Numbered from the stretch's first letter, positions 49,985-60,553 are shown. The stretch: 64,000 nucleotides of DNA from Tachypleus tridentatus (GCF_004210375.1 NW_027467782.1:32725771-32789770); one strand, 5' to 3'. Numbers and translations are program-made. The notes: generated by a model not told the origin, from the sequence alone.

Positions 49985-50236
49985 AAATCTGCACTACAAA
50001 ATAAAAATAATTGTGAAAAATTAATTGATTACCAGAGTTATTCAAGTTTGTAAATACTTATTACAAAAATCCAGATCTGTTTAAAATATCGTGTTGTTAT
50101 TTTAGTTTCTTAATTCTTTTTGTCCGGTCATACGCTATAAAAAAAATATCCAAGACTTTAGCATCTCATACCATCAGCATAATTAAACAATTATATAAAA
50201 AAGTACCTTTACACTGGGTAAGTATATCGTGATATG

Positions 50237-50478
50237 TTTGTTTTGTTTTCAGTTTTTCGTAAAGTTACACAAGGGCTACCTGCGATAGCCGTCCCTTCTT
50301 CAGTAGTATAAGAGTGGAGGGAGGGTAGTTAGTTCTCACCTCCCAGTGCCAACTTGCTAACGAATAGTGATATTGCACGTCACATTATAACTCCACCATC
50401 TCTGAAACGGCTAGCACGTTTGGTGTGACGGAAATTCGAACCTAAACTGACTACATGTTCCCATTTTACGCATGTCTA
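50237..50478 (-). mobile_element. old, diverged family 1 SINE
   Basis: The plus strand keeps the order of a minus-strand family 1 copy: AAGGGCTACCTGCGATAGCC, then AGTGCCAACTTGCTAACGAA, ATTGCACGTCACATTATAAC, CGGCTAGCACGTTTGGTG and a degraded B box in GAAATTCGAACC. Many substitutions and a deletion mark it as old. Confidence 0.75.
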
Positions 50479-50957
50479 TCTCTTTATTTGCTGTTGAGGT
50501 ACTTTTGCACCTAGCATCTTAAAATGTCCATTTCTCAGTTAAACTACCAATAAACCGAGAACAAAAGCATCCAAAACTTAAGCATAGATCATTTAACAAA
50601 CTAGTAATACAAGTAATGTAAGCTTTCGTTAATCTATTATTTTTTGTTACTGTGACATTTCAGTTTTTGAAATGTTCTTTTATATTTCTATAAATGTTTA
50701 ATAAATATCATCATAGAACTTCGTCTTTGAAACGTGTTCTAGGTTCGTAGAGTGACGTCCACATAACTTAAGTTATGTTTTACTTTAATTATCTGTTTGA
50801 AGAAAGAAGCATCATTCAGAATGATAATTTGGTTGTTAGATATCCAGCTCCTCTAATCGCTACAAACCTCATAGGGAAAGCTACTACTTCTGCCATCAGA
50901 CTGTCATATAAAGTTAAGGGTTTTTTTTTTGAGTCTTCAACAGAATGTACTTCGTGA
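50479..50957. other. AT-rich DNA, nothing recognised
   Basis: A 60-codon frame at 50775-50957 has no recognisable similarity and no splice or promoter support. Confidence 0.45.
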
Positions 50958-51083
50958 TCACGAGAAACCTACGTGATGTAACAATGTATTTCAATACGGC
51001 CAGTTAGGGTATTAAAACTTTTATTAAAATAAAGTAGACAAAAAGGCTTCAAACTTCTTATGTCAGCTTCAGGTTAACAAAGA
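50958..51083 (+). mobile_element. relic of a Penelope-like element terminal repeat
   Basis: The segment ACCTACGTGATGTAACAATG, GGGTATTAAAACTTTTATTA, AAATAAAGTAGA and CAGCTTCAGGTTAAC aligns in order with 59590-59695 beside the Penelope-like element (ATATTAAAACTCTTATTAAA, AATAAATTAGAAAAC, CCTTCAGGTTAAG) and with the inverse of 59701-59760. No coding part is attached, so it is a solo or truncated terminal repeat. Confidence 0.55.
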
Positions 51084-52308
51084 TAATTTGGATATTTCTG
51101 TATTTTCTTTAGACGACACTTTACAACTATGTTTTTGAAGGCTGACTTAATTTCTTTGTATGTCCCCTTCTTTATACACACACATTTCATGATAATATTT
51201 CGCCACAAGAAACAAAATATCTTTCTGTCTTTGACATTTGATATTACATTATTGATAACCATCAGAAAATAAATATTTAATCTTCTGTTTTATGTATAAT
51301 GCCATCTCGTTCACAGGATGGCTTTGAAGTTTTTCGGAACATAGATTTAAATCGGCTGTCACTCAGTTTACTTTAACTAGCTTAAGGAAATTGTTTTGAT
51401 CCACAATGTTTGGTTAGAAAAACAGTTAAATTGTAATAATTATAGGACATTGTATGCTTTGTGTTTATTATTGATTGTGCTCTAAATTGTGTTTGAAATT
51501 AATAAATAATTTTGGAAAAAAATCAAAAACATCACCATTGAAAATTTGGGTTAGCATCTCACAACACTTTAAATCTTTGACAACAAAAAGAATTACAGCA
51601 TTCACAATTAAGTACTAGATTTTTGTAATTTTTATGTACAAATTTGGTTTGTTATAAATGAAAAAAATACTTATTAGGTAACGTTAGAAAAAAAAGAAAA
51701 GAAAATATAAATGAAAAAATAGATTAATTTTTTTGCAATATGTGTATATACGTATGAAGATCGTGTGTATTACATAATTTTATGCTGTAATTTGAACTAA
51801 GTGTACATAAGGTTATTCCTAACTTGTTACATAGGCTTAGTATAAAGGAAGTTGGCATATTTAACTGATGCAAGCCTGACGATAGTCGGGATAAATAATG
51901 ATAAGCTTTTATTGTAATCTGCAGGGATTTTAGAAAGGAAAAATTTTATTTCATATTTTTTTTTTTTGTTACAAGGTTAAACAAATGGCCTAAGCTCATG
52001 TAGTGTAAGGGTGGAGAAAATAATACATAACATACATTTTTAACAAAAAATAAGTTGGTATTCAATTAGAAGATTGTAGAAGCTTTGCAAATGAAATTTG
52101 GAAACTGTAATATTAAAAATATATAAATTGTATTAATTTTAGCATGAAAATCACCTTGCTCTTATACCAGTCAAAGTTTACAATTGAGACAACTCTTTAT
52201 AAAAAAAAAATTATTATGGATATTTTTGAGTCTCTCATTAGTTATTGTATGCACTATATTTTGTTTGATAAGAATCACTTCAGTGTTTGTTCCTTTCAAT
52301 TTTTTCAG
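51084..52308. other. AT-rich DNA upstream of the anoctamin exons
   Basis: I looked for the preceding anoctamin exon and did not find it. No other feature is supported. Confidence 0.45.
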
Positions 52309-52439
52309 GGAGTATTTTGGAGTTAAGATAGGCCTGTACTTTGTTTGTCTTGGATATTACACCTGTATGCTGATTCCAGCTTCAGTAGTAGGAGTGTTGT
52401 GTTTTCTGTATGCTTCACCTTGATGGGTGATGCTCACAG
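52309..52439 (+). CDS. anoctamin exon a (transmembrane helix 1)
   Basis: The acceptor is CAATTTTTTCAG and the donor is CACAG|GTATGA. It encodes [20 protein letters not shown] (R completed across the splice), then [15 protein letters not shown], matching the REYFGEKIGLYFAWLGYYT-type first helix of anoctamins. After FLY the frame shifts by one base (TATGCTTCACC) into FTLMGDAH, which then joins correctly to SKDIC of the next exon. The exon length of 131 is one base short of what the phases require, confirming a 1-nt loss. Confidence 0.8.
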
Positions 52440-55400
52440 GTATGAATAAGGGGGAGAAAAAAGAGTTACCAAACAGTTTATTATTTTTATAACACATGTT
52501 TGATCATTTTCTAAATTATACCTCAGATCAATCAGTTACTTAGAGCTATGTGATTGATGGAATGTGGTAAGTGATTAATCACTGGACGTAATTAATCACC
52601 GTTTAGCTAATTAATTATTTTCACACAAGCTATTTGTAGCTGGAATAATTGTAAAGAATAATAATTGGAACCATTAATTTTTATTGGTTGATGTGTTTTG
52701 AACCATTAAAATATTTTAATAATTTTTGTGATAAATTGATTTAAACATAACTTCAATTAGTCAGTTATTTTATGTGGCATTATCATTGAAATTGATAGTT
52801 GTATATTATGATTGATATAAATGTACAGCTGTACTGTGTTTATTATATAAACTTGAAACAAAATTGCATTTTTTTACAGTAAGGACATTTGTGAAGACTA
52901 CAAGAACACCATTTTATGTGATGTAGATATGGAATATCAGGACAGACATGTACTTTTGTCAGAATAACTCATCTTTTCGACATTGGTGCTGCTGTATTTT
53001 TTGCTGTTTTTATGTCACTCTGGGGTAAGTATTATATAGATTTACATGTTAAAGTTGAATAAATATTATTCTCTACTTCAGACTCTGTTAGAACTTTCAT
53101 ACACAAAATATCAAATTGTTATTTAGTTTTAATACTTTTTTTAAGTAATGCTTTTCTTGTGACTATTTTCTTTTTGCATGTTGACTATCCAACATGCATA
53201 GTAATTTTGATTTTATGATTAAAAATACTTGTATGCATCAGAAAATGTTCAAATTTCACATACAAAATTTTTATAACCTCCAGATAATTATCAAACATTT
53301 TTGTACAAAGAAAAACATAATGTTTTGTCTGTTATTTTTACTAATGAAACTCTGTATGGGCTTGATAGATTTGACCACTATAAACAATTACGAAATTAAT
53401 ATAAAGAATGCTTTTTTTTCATTCTGAAATAACTACAAACTATAATTCATATAAAATAGCTTAAATTTGATAACATTAAACATTTATGTACAAGGGGAGG
53501 ACAGAAAAGTGCCTCTCCCTTGAAAATGTTAATTTATTTGATATCATTTTGGAACAGATCTTGTGAAGTGCATTTTACACATTTTTCTATTATCTAATAA
53601 AATATATAACAAATTAACAGCATTTTTAAGGGGGGCCACTTTTCTTGTCCACTCTCTGAATATGCATTTATTATTTTTATTATATTGATCTTTCAACTGT
53701 GCCTGGATAACAGTATAGAAGTTACAATGACATGGTGCATGTGTGCTCATGTTACTATGTACAGTAATATAAAACTGACCTTTACAAAGGACCTGAATTT
53801 TGGGAAAGTAACTCACTAAGAAAATCCTCATGATATGTGTGGTAATGGATGCCCATAGCAAAAGGGTTACTTCAACATAAAAACGTCAAACATTGTATAT
53901 CTGCAATACTTGAAATGGTCTTATTTTCAAACCAACATAAAGCACATCAAATTTGCTTCACATCCAAGACTTCACACTTCTATAACTAAAATCTCCCATC
54001 AAAGACTTCAAAATAATTCCAAAAACATGTTATTACTTTGAGATTTCTTTATCTGTAATTTGGAACTTTTCAAGGGAAAAAGAAAACACTTTACAAAGTT
54101 TTTAATTACTAACACTTTGGTGAACAAAAATAGTTGAATTAATTGTCACAAGTCACATCAGTTTAAAGAGTGATTTATATTCTGTTACAATTTCTGTCTT
54201 TACTGATGATAAACCTTTCACTTTGTTTTTATTTACTTTCAGCTGTAATATTTCTTGAATTGTGGAAAGAGTATTTGGAAATAATTACCCACCACTGGGA
54301 TATGACTAGTTTTGATACTTTAGAGGTAATGTGTACCTTAGTAACTAACTTTATCACAATGGACTTGTGTATTTGACATGAACTTTTAACCATGGCAGTA
54401 TACCTATTGTGAAGGTACTAGTTGTGTCATGACAAATTTGACAGTAATCATACAAGTATTTTAATTATATGTTGTCAGTGTTGACTGTTATGATTGCAAA
54501 GTGATTTTTCATGTTAAGATTAAAAATACTTCATTTAAAAATTTTCAAATTTCACTTATGTAGTTCTTTAAACCTCCTTCATAAATATAAGATGATGTTT
54601 GCTGTCAGTAAAAAAGTTTATTTTATCTGTTATTTTACAAGCTGTAACTTTCAAATGATCAGCCAATCTGAATACCCTCATAACCACCATAAAAATTATG
54701 AAATAATTGTAAATTACATTTTTATTGTGCTAGAATGACAGCAAACTGTGATAGTTTATCCTAAATAACTAAAAACTTGTGACATCTGTTTATTCTTAAT
54801 CTCATAGTTTTATCGACTTTTGAACCACATGTAACTATTAATACTTCATCACAAGTTTTAAATCACTTGGTGAACATTCAGCTCATGTTACCCTATTGAA
54901 TTACATTAAACAATATGAAGAATAATTAATTGTTATTCTTTATTTTAGCTAATCCAACAACTTTCTTGTTTTTTCATTTTAGTTACTTTTATAGTAATAA
55001 ATAAAGAATATTCATGAAAACCATAAAATGTACTGTTTACCAGCATCTGTTTTTGTTCTTTACTCATGGCACTACCACACTAAATGCCCCTTGCTGATAT
55101 AGTGGTAAGTCTATGGATATACAACATCTGAGAGAACTATTGGCAGCTTGTAAAAAGAGAGGCTGTGATAGGTGTGCATGCCAAATGACTCTAATTTCCT
55201 AGTGTATGACATCATAAATAAATAAAATAGAAAGCTGTAAAATTTTTGCCTTGTCTGAGTAATAACAACAGTGGAACCCTTCTAAGTGGCCATCCACCAG
55301 GTTTGGTCACCCCTTGAAAGTGGTCATTCAATCACAGTCCCTTTTTGTTTACATAATCCTTAATTATGTACAGTGGAACCCCTCTAATCAAGCCAGTTTG

Positions 55401-55984
55401 TCTCAGTTCCGAAGGTGGCTGCTTTAGAAGGATTTCACTGTAATTTGCATAAAATCATTCAATAAGTAAATTATAGAAGAAGGGAGAATCTAAGAACTTA
55501 AATACAATTAAAATTTGATTCAGTAATTACATTGTGATGTAAAGTTTACTTGTATACATCGATAATAAACTAGCTTAATTACATTTTGAATTTAACTCTG
55601 TAAAAGATTGTGACATATGCAGTTTGACGTTCCTGATGGGTAAATGACCTTGTTTTCCTGCCTTGATTGGGTGTTCAGGACCTTTAACTTTGTTTGTTTC
55701 CAGTATTATATTTACAGCTATTCTCTAGTATTTCACTTTGAACATCTTTTCAAACTTTGTCTTATAAAAATAATGTTTGAATGTTCTCTAAAGGTATTCT
55801 TTTGAGAAAGTTTCTCAAAAATATATGTTTAAAAATGTAAATTTCTTAACACACAGATATGATGTTTTACCTGAACTCTTGATCATAATGTGTGTTTTTT
55901 TTATATCACCAGGAACATCCAAGGCCAGAATATTTAGCTAAGTTATCAACATTAAAGAAAAAGAAAGTAAACTTTATTACAGGG
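52309..55984 (+). CDS. anoctamin (TMEM16) family gene, four-exon internal fragment
   Basis: Four exons (52309-52439, 52880-53024, 54243-54325, 55913-55984) encode consecutive parts of an anoctamin: the first transmembrane helix, the cysteine-bearing extracellular loop, the second helix and the start of the cytosolic loop before helix 3. The family forms calcium-activated chloride channels and lipid scramblases in the plasma or internal membranes. The exons have AG/GT boundaries and compatible phases: S is split AG|T between exons 1 and 2, a codon starting with G is split G|CT between exons 2 and 3, and the junction of exons 3 and 4 is phase 0. Exons 1 and 2 each contain a single-base frame break. 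The upstream N-terminal exons and the downstream helices 3-10 were not found in the window, although a large intron could hold them beyond 64 kb. This may be a recent pseudogene, a partial duplicate, or a real gene with two consensus errors. The family call is firm. The subfamily is not. Confidence 0.75.
52570..52583. repeat. 14-bp perfect palindrome in the anoctamin intron
   Basis: AGTGATTAATCACT is a perfect palindrome. A related AATTAATCACC follows at about 52590. TGATTAAT-type sites suit homeodomain factors, but no function is shown. Confidence 0.5.
52880..53024 (+). CDS. anoctamin exon b (extracellular loop and helix 2)
   Basis: The acceptor is TTTTTTTACAG and the donor is TCTGGG|GTAAGT. 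It begins [20 protein letters not shown] and ends, in a frame displaced by one base, [20 protein letters not shown] followed by VFMSLW. The motif THLFD.GA.VFFA.FM is characteristic of anoctamins. The shift lies around 52940-52955. At 145 bp the exon cannot satisfy its flanking phases without it. Cysteines of the loop are partly preserved. Confidence 0.8.
53215..53440 (+). repeat. intronic repeat, member 1 (weak)
   Basis: The order GATTAAAAATACTT, TTCAAATTTCACATACA, ATAACCTCCAGATAATTAT, CATAATGTTTTGTCTGTTAT and ATTACGAAATTAAT parallels 54515-54735 in the next intron. Divergence is high, so this may be an old dispersed repeat or a local duplication. Confidence 0.35.
53493..53656. mobile_element. 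MITE-like element with imperfect inverted ends
   Basis: The left end reads AGGGGAGGACAGAAAAGTGC, then CTCTCCCTTGAAAATG and TTAATTTA. The complement of the right end reads AGAGTGGACAAGAAAAGTGG, then CCCCCCCTTAAAAATG and TTAATTTG. The arms are about 45 bp with some mismatches and surround about 70 bp of non-coding DNA. No target duplication was confidently seen. It lies in an anoctamin intron. Confidence 0.55.
54243..54325 (+). CDS. anoctamin exon c (end of helix 2, cytosolic side)
   Basis: The acceptor is TTTATTTACTTTCAG and the donor is TTAGAG|GTAATG. The exon encodes [20 protein letters not shown] then TSFDTLE without interruption. FLE.WK and the WDM..F pattern are anoctamin hallmarks just after helix 2. 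It is 83 bp, consistent with two leading bases and ending in phase 0. Confidence 0.8.
54515..54735 (+). repeat. intronic repeat, member 2 (weak)
   Basis: This is the partner of 53215-53440: GATTAAAAATACTTC, TTCAAATTTCACTTATG, AAACCTCCTTCATAAATATA and TTATTTTATCTGTTAT, in the same order. It carries a 75-codon frame that is not supported as a gene. Confidence 0.35.
55085..55140 (+). mobile_element. degenerate SINE family 2 head (doubtful)
   Basis: TGCCCCTTGCTGATATAGTG followed by GTAAGTCTATGGATATACAA resembles the family 2 head at 3225 (TGCCCCCCAGTGGCACAGTG, then GTATGTCTGCGGACC). The B box is not recognisable. Confidence 0.3.
55269..55440. mobile_element. pogo/Tigger-like MITE, possibly nested
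   Basis: CAGTGGAACCCTTCTAAGTG stands at 55269 and CAGTGGAACCCCTCTAATCA at 55371. The complement of the 55440 end reads CAGTGAAATCCTTCTAAAGC. The inner pair (55371-55440) is flanked by TA on both sides. CAGT ends with TA duplication point to the pogo/Tigger group. It contains no coding sequence, so it is a non-autonomous element. Its ends differ from those of the 40.6-kb Tigger. Confidence 0.6.
55913..55984 (+). CDS. anoctamin exon d (cytosolic loop)
   Basis: The acceptor is TTTTATATCACCAG and the donor is ACAGGG|GTAAGA. The 24 codons give [20 protein letters not shown] and FITG. HPRPEY.AK followed by basic residues and ITG matches the loop preceding helix 3 in anoctamins. The frame is open and in phase with exon c. 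Confidence 0.8.
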
Positions 55985-56518
55985 GTAAGAACAGCAGTTA
56001 TCAATTTATAATAAACATCAAAACAAACATCTGACTTTTTGTCCAGTTTTTCCATTTGTTTTGTTTTTATACAAGATCTATCTGTTGATGATGATAGTGT
56101 TGATTTTCAGATTGTAAGTTTTATGATGACAGTAGAAGTGTTTGGTGTTGGTTTTACAACAAAACTGTAACTAAATATACTCTATCAAACAAAATTAACA
56201 AGCTGTGTATCTTTTGTATGAATTTTTTCTTAAAAGTATTGAAAATTATTAAATTTAAAAAAATGCCTTATTCTTCTTGAAAAATACAGTTATTTTGGGT
56301 AAATGGTCTTCAAAGGTATAATTTAAAGAAGGTGATAAAACACTTTTTTTAAAGTAATTCAGTATAAATGCACCACATATAGTTTAAAAGATAACAAAGT
56401 ATAAAAAATTAATGTTAATAATAAAAGTTTAAAAGATCTTGATAGAACATTGTTTGAGATTGAAAGTTTAAAATGTGAACTTTTATGCTTGTTTGAAATG
56501 TTCTTATTTAAAGTTCCT
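55985..56518. other. probable anoctamin intron, nothing recognised
   Basis: This is AT-rich sequence after the donor of exon d. The next anoctamin exon was not found. Confidence 0.45.
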
Positions 56519-56718
56519 GGCCTGGCTGCCAGGTGGTTAAGGCACTTGACTCGTAATTATTATGTGATGGTCAATCCCATTATTTGTTTGTAAAAGAGTG
56601 TCCCAAGAGTTGGCAGTGGGTGGTGATGACTAGTTGCCTTCCCTTTTGTCTTATACTGCTAAAAACTAGCACAGATAGCCCTCGTGTGGTTTTGTGTGAA
56701 ATTCAAAACAAAGCAAAT
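56519..56718 (+). mobile_element. family 1 SINE lacking its B box
   Basis: It starts GGCCTGGCTGCCAGGTGGTT (A box) and TTGACTCGTAAT, then jumps directly to TATTATGTGATGGTCAATCC. The B box and following head are deleted. It continues GGTGGTGATGACTAGTTGCC and AGCACAGATAGCCCTCGTGT to an A-rich tail. Confidence 0.8.
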
Positions 56719-59584
56719 CATTTAAAGCTCATTAAATTTTATCCCTTTTTTTAAACAAAACAAAAAAACAGGTTAGATGTTCCAATACCTAAGTTGTGGT
56801 TTTATTATCTCCTTCAAAAATAATGTAAATTGAACTTCAGAAGGAATATTACAGCAGTTTTTTTATCAGTTCTGGTTCTTTTTCTAAGGGCATGTGTTTG
56901 AACTTTATTTCTTACAAGTTATGAAAATTCATTACTTAGTTTTTTACTGATGTGTTTTTCTAAATGCTTCTGTGATGTACACTGTAACAGGTAAATGAAT
57001 CATGTGTTTCCTTTTGAAAGAGACGAGTACCGTCTACCATATTTTCCTGGTCTGTGATGTTACTACTTGAGAGTATTTTCTTATGAATTAATTTGAGTAT
57101 GTAGGTGTGTACACTAAAGCTATGTGAACATTTAAGATTTCAGATTTAAAGAAGAACCAATTTTGAGAACAGTGAACTTTAGAAACAGGTTCAATAGGTA
57201 ATGAAGACTATTTAACACAGTAACAGTGTTTGGTCTTCAGTGGGAATGAGAAACTTATCTATATACAGTAATATGTATGTATGTGTATGTGTACATTATT
57301 ATCAAAAATTATTAATTTGGAAAGCGATGTAGGGATTGTCGGAAAATTTGAATCAAAATATAAAAATTGTATTTTCAAGCTGACAACTTGGGACTCTTAA
57401 AAAATAAACAAACTATTTTGATAAGTACTGTAGGCATGGAGCTAAAAGAGGGGTTTATAGCTTAAGAAAATAATACAGACATTACTTCCAGCTGTAATTA
57501 TTTATTTTTTTAGAGACTTTAGCTATAGGCTTGACAATACAGTCTCTGTATTTTGATTCATGTTGTTTCTTTATTTTTCTGACAGTCTAGAATGAGATTT
57601 AATTATATTGTTACTTAAGTTGATTTTTATATTCATTTATACAGAATACATTCTAAACTACACAAGTGTATGTGAATTCAGTTGAATGTTACATATTTTT
57701 TGACAGTTTACTGTTGCTTGTGCTTTATGTTCCACTCATCCACCACATATTAAAAATTAATAACAAATGTACAAGAGAAAATAAACATATTTACTGGTAT
57801 ACACCTGTAACATACAAACTGTAAAATTGTTCTCAAAGGACCATTGTGAAGGTAAAGATTGTATGATCACAAATTTAATGACTAGCTTCCATCAGCTTGT
57901 ACTGTTATGTAACAAAATATGAACAGCAACAAAGGAATCACAACACAATGGAATAATGTTGCTTTCAATATAATACAACAAAGGTTAGTGCAACATAAAC
58001 ATACACAGTCACATGCTTACTTTGATAGGTTTACATAACAATATGTTTGTTCTTCAACAGCCTGCTGTGTACAAGTGTTTGTTAGAAAAAGGCAACACAA
58101 ATAATTCTCTCAGTGGCACACTTTGCTGAATTGCTAATTATCAATAACTTTTACTACCACTACCTGTTTAAAATTGCAATAGCTATATGAAAGAGTAATA
58201 TATGCAGTGGTAATAAATACTGAATATGTACTTGTGACTTTGGCTAAGTACAAAAAACAGTAGAAAGAATTACCGATGTGATATTGAATAGTAGCATCTG
58301 TTATGGTAATCATCCAGTGTCAAACAGCTGTTGAAATGTTGCCAGGGAAATAAATTTGAGTAATGATGAACAACAGTGGCTTGAATAACAATATCCATCA
58401 TCAGAATCGCCTAATTTTGTTGTATCTGTTTCCAATAAAACACTAGAAAATGCACAAGCTGTAGTTTCCAACTAATGCACATACTAGTAAAACACTGGAT
58501 TTTGATGGCTAAAATGAAGGACTCAGAAAATTTCACAGCATGACATAATTAAGGATGGGGAAGTAAGTTCAAAAGTACTGTCAGTTTCTTGCAGAAATCT
58601 CAGTGGAGTCCTGTAACACAATAAATATCATTTGAAATAATTTTATAGTGGAATCAAAATGGTGAGTTGTTGCTTGTGTAAACTGTCAGCAATAGATCTA
58701 CAGTTTTATTTGCTTACATTTTTTTATTTTCTCTATTTGTGGATTTTAAATATGTAGTTTTTAATTTTCTCCTATGTTGACTTTTTTAATGCACAGCAAT
58801 GAGAAAATATGTGTTTAGAGTGAGACATGACCCCCACTAGACACGTATAAAATTATTCCAGAAGAAAAACAGCTCTTTCAAATAAAACAAGTGTTTAAAA
58901 CATCTCCTTAAATAACGAGTTGTGTGTTTTTGAAGTAATTATTTCTCAAGGTTTTGTGTAAACTTGTTTAACGTAAGTCCACTCAGAACAATTTTGCATC
59001 TGTTATGTACTTATAACCACATAACACATATTTCACTGAAAAATAATTAATTTTTAAGTAAGTCATGGACATTCACAGTATTCCATATAGCATATCTGTC
59101 AATGTTGTGGTTCAAAATGCTCAGTCGATTTTGTTGTAGTTTTGTGTAACAATAACATGAATAAAAAATAATATGATTAAGTAAGGAAATTTTAATTTTG
59201 TCTCAACAATCATGTATTTCGCTTATTATCAATCTTTTGGTGTTCCAATCTATTAACAAGAAAGGTTTTCAGTGGTGTTTCAAGAATAAGTCTACTTTTA
59301 AAGGTTTTTTTACCCAAATGATTAGAGATCACTAAAAGGCTTAATAGAGATATCCTAGTACCACAGATGGTACTGTTTTAGAGTAAGGCTGCATTTTAAA
59401 ATTAAGATGATTTTTATAACTTCATGGTCATTGATTTTTGGTTCTATGTTTAAAGTAAAATTGTTTTTAAAAGATGCACTTTGTAAACTTGGGAGGATTT
59501 TTTATTACTTTCAGTGAATCCAGTTTCCAATTTTCTGTAGTATAGCATTCGAGACAGTTATTTCTCATAATTATGTCTCCACAG
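56719..59584. other. AT-rich DNA, nothing recognised
   Basis: I find no exon of the anoctamin, no other gene and no clear repeat in this stretch. It may be intron or intergenic. Confidence 0.4.
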
Positions 59585-59600
59585 AGAGGTGTACTGTATT

Positions 59601-59728
59601 TTAAGATGGCTGGTATGGATATTAAAACTCTTATTAAAATAAATTAGAAAACAATGTTTCACCTTCTTAGGTATCTCAGGCCTTCAGGTTAAGAAAAACA
59701 GTTTTAATACCCATACCAGCCATCTTGA
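59601..59728. repeat. fold-back of PLE terminal-repeat pieces
   Basis: TTAAGATGGCTGGTATGG at 59601 and its near-complement ending CCATACCAGCCATCTTGA at 59728 form inverted arms of about 29 nt around a loop of about 70 nt. The arms belong to two terminal-repeat pieces in opposite orientation. Confidence 0.75.
59656..59687 (-). ncRNA. degenerate hammerhead-ribozyme-like motif
   Basis: The minus strand has CTGAAGG, an 8-nt spacer, a hairpin ACCT-AAGA-AGGT and immediately GAAAC. The hammerhead core is CUGANGA, stem II, GAAA. The first block has one change (final A to G). The related copy at 51046-51072 has CTGAAGC and GAAGC in the same arrangement. PLE terminal repeats are known to carry hammerhead motifs. 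This copy is probably inactive. Confidence 0.35.
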
Positions 59729-59918
59729 GATACATTTTTACTTGATGTGGGTTCCTCATCATCATAAGAGAGATACAGTTTTTCTGTTGTTTCATCTTCT
59801 TCCAAACCCTTTTCAATCGACTGCCATACCTACATATCTTGGTAGATTATCTTGAAACTTGGTAGGGTCATACTTTGGTCCAATATAATTTATTTATTTT
59901 ATTATATTAACATAGGTA

Positions 59919-60553
59919 TTAAGGCGTTTCTTTATATTGGTTTATTTTGTGTTTAAGTTGTTGTATAAGTAAGGCTTCTTTAATTTTGCATTTATTTATG
60001 TTTGTTTCTTTATTTAGTATTTGAGTGTTTTCTATGGTTGTTTTGTGTTTATTTGACTTGCAGTGTTCGAAAACGTGTGTAGATGATTTTTATGTTCTTT
60101 GAATCTGGTTTCCATTTTTCTACTTGTTTCTCCAATATAGAAGTCGTGGCAGTTATCACATTGTATTTTATAAATAATGTTGGTGTGGTGTTTGTCAGAG
60201 TAGTTTTTACATAGAATAGACTTCAGTTTTGTTCCTGGTTTTTGAATACTTTTGGTCTTAACTGGAATGTCATATTTTGTTACTAGTTTCTGCCAAATGT
60301 TGGTTATTTGTCTGCTGATGTCAGGAATATATGGTATGCAGCAGAATATGGTTTTGTGATTTTTTAATTCGTGAGATATATTTACTTTTGTTGGTTGATT
60401 TTGCTTTCTGTCTAGGTGTGTGCGTATAATGTTTTCTAAGGTTTGTGGAGGAAACTTACTGATGTTGATGAAGTATTTTTTCATTTTGTAAAATTCATCG
60501 TTAATTTTATTTGGTGAGCATAGTTTTATGGCTGTGTTTATTTGGTTTCTTAG
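59919..60553 (-). pseudogene. PLE GIY-YIG endonuclease and C terminus
   Basis: The frame from about 60553 reads ILRNQINTAIKLCSPNKIND, passes MKKYFINISKFPPQTLENII and reaches NIIYKIQCDNCHDFYIGETS with RKMETRFKEHKNH. The IIY and YIG elements, the Cys pair between them, the Arg and the EH pair form the GIY-YIG nuclease with the zinc-finger-like insertion typical of PLEs. The nuclease nicks target DNA to prime reverse transcription. The frame stops at 60032. The usual tail TQILNKETNINKCKIKEALL continues in another frame to a stop at 59919, so there is a further frameshift. Confidence 0.85.

Noticed and set aside
50775-50957. 60-codon plus-strand frame
   Set aside because: It has no similarity I recognise and it borders a PLE relic. 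Chance is likely.
53194-54738. Small lysine/isoleucine-rich frames in the anoctamin introns (including 53544-53861 minus)
   Set aside because: Low-complexity composition, repeat overlap and no splice support: they are chance frames in AT-rich introns.
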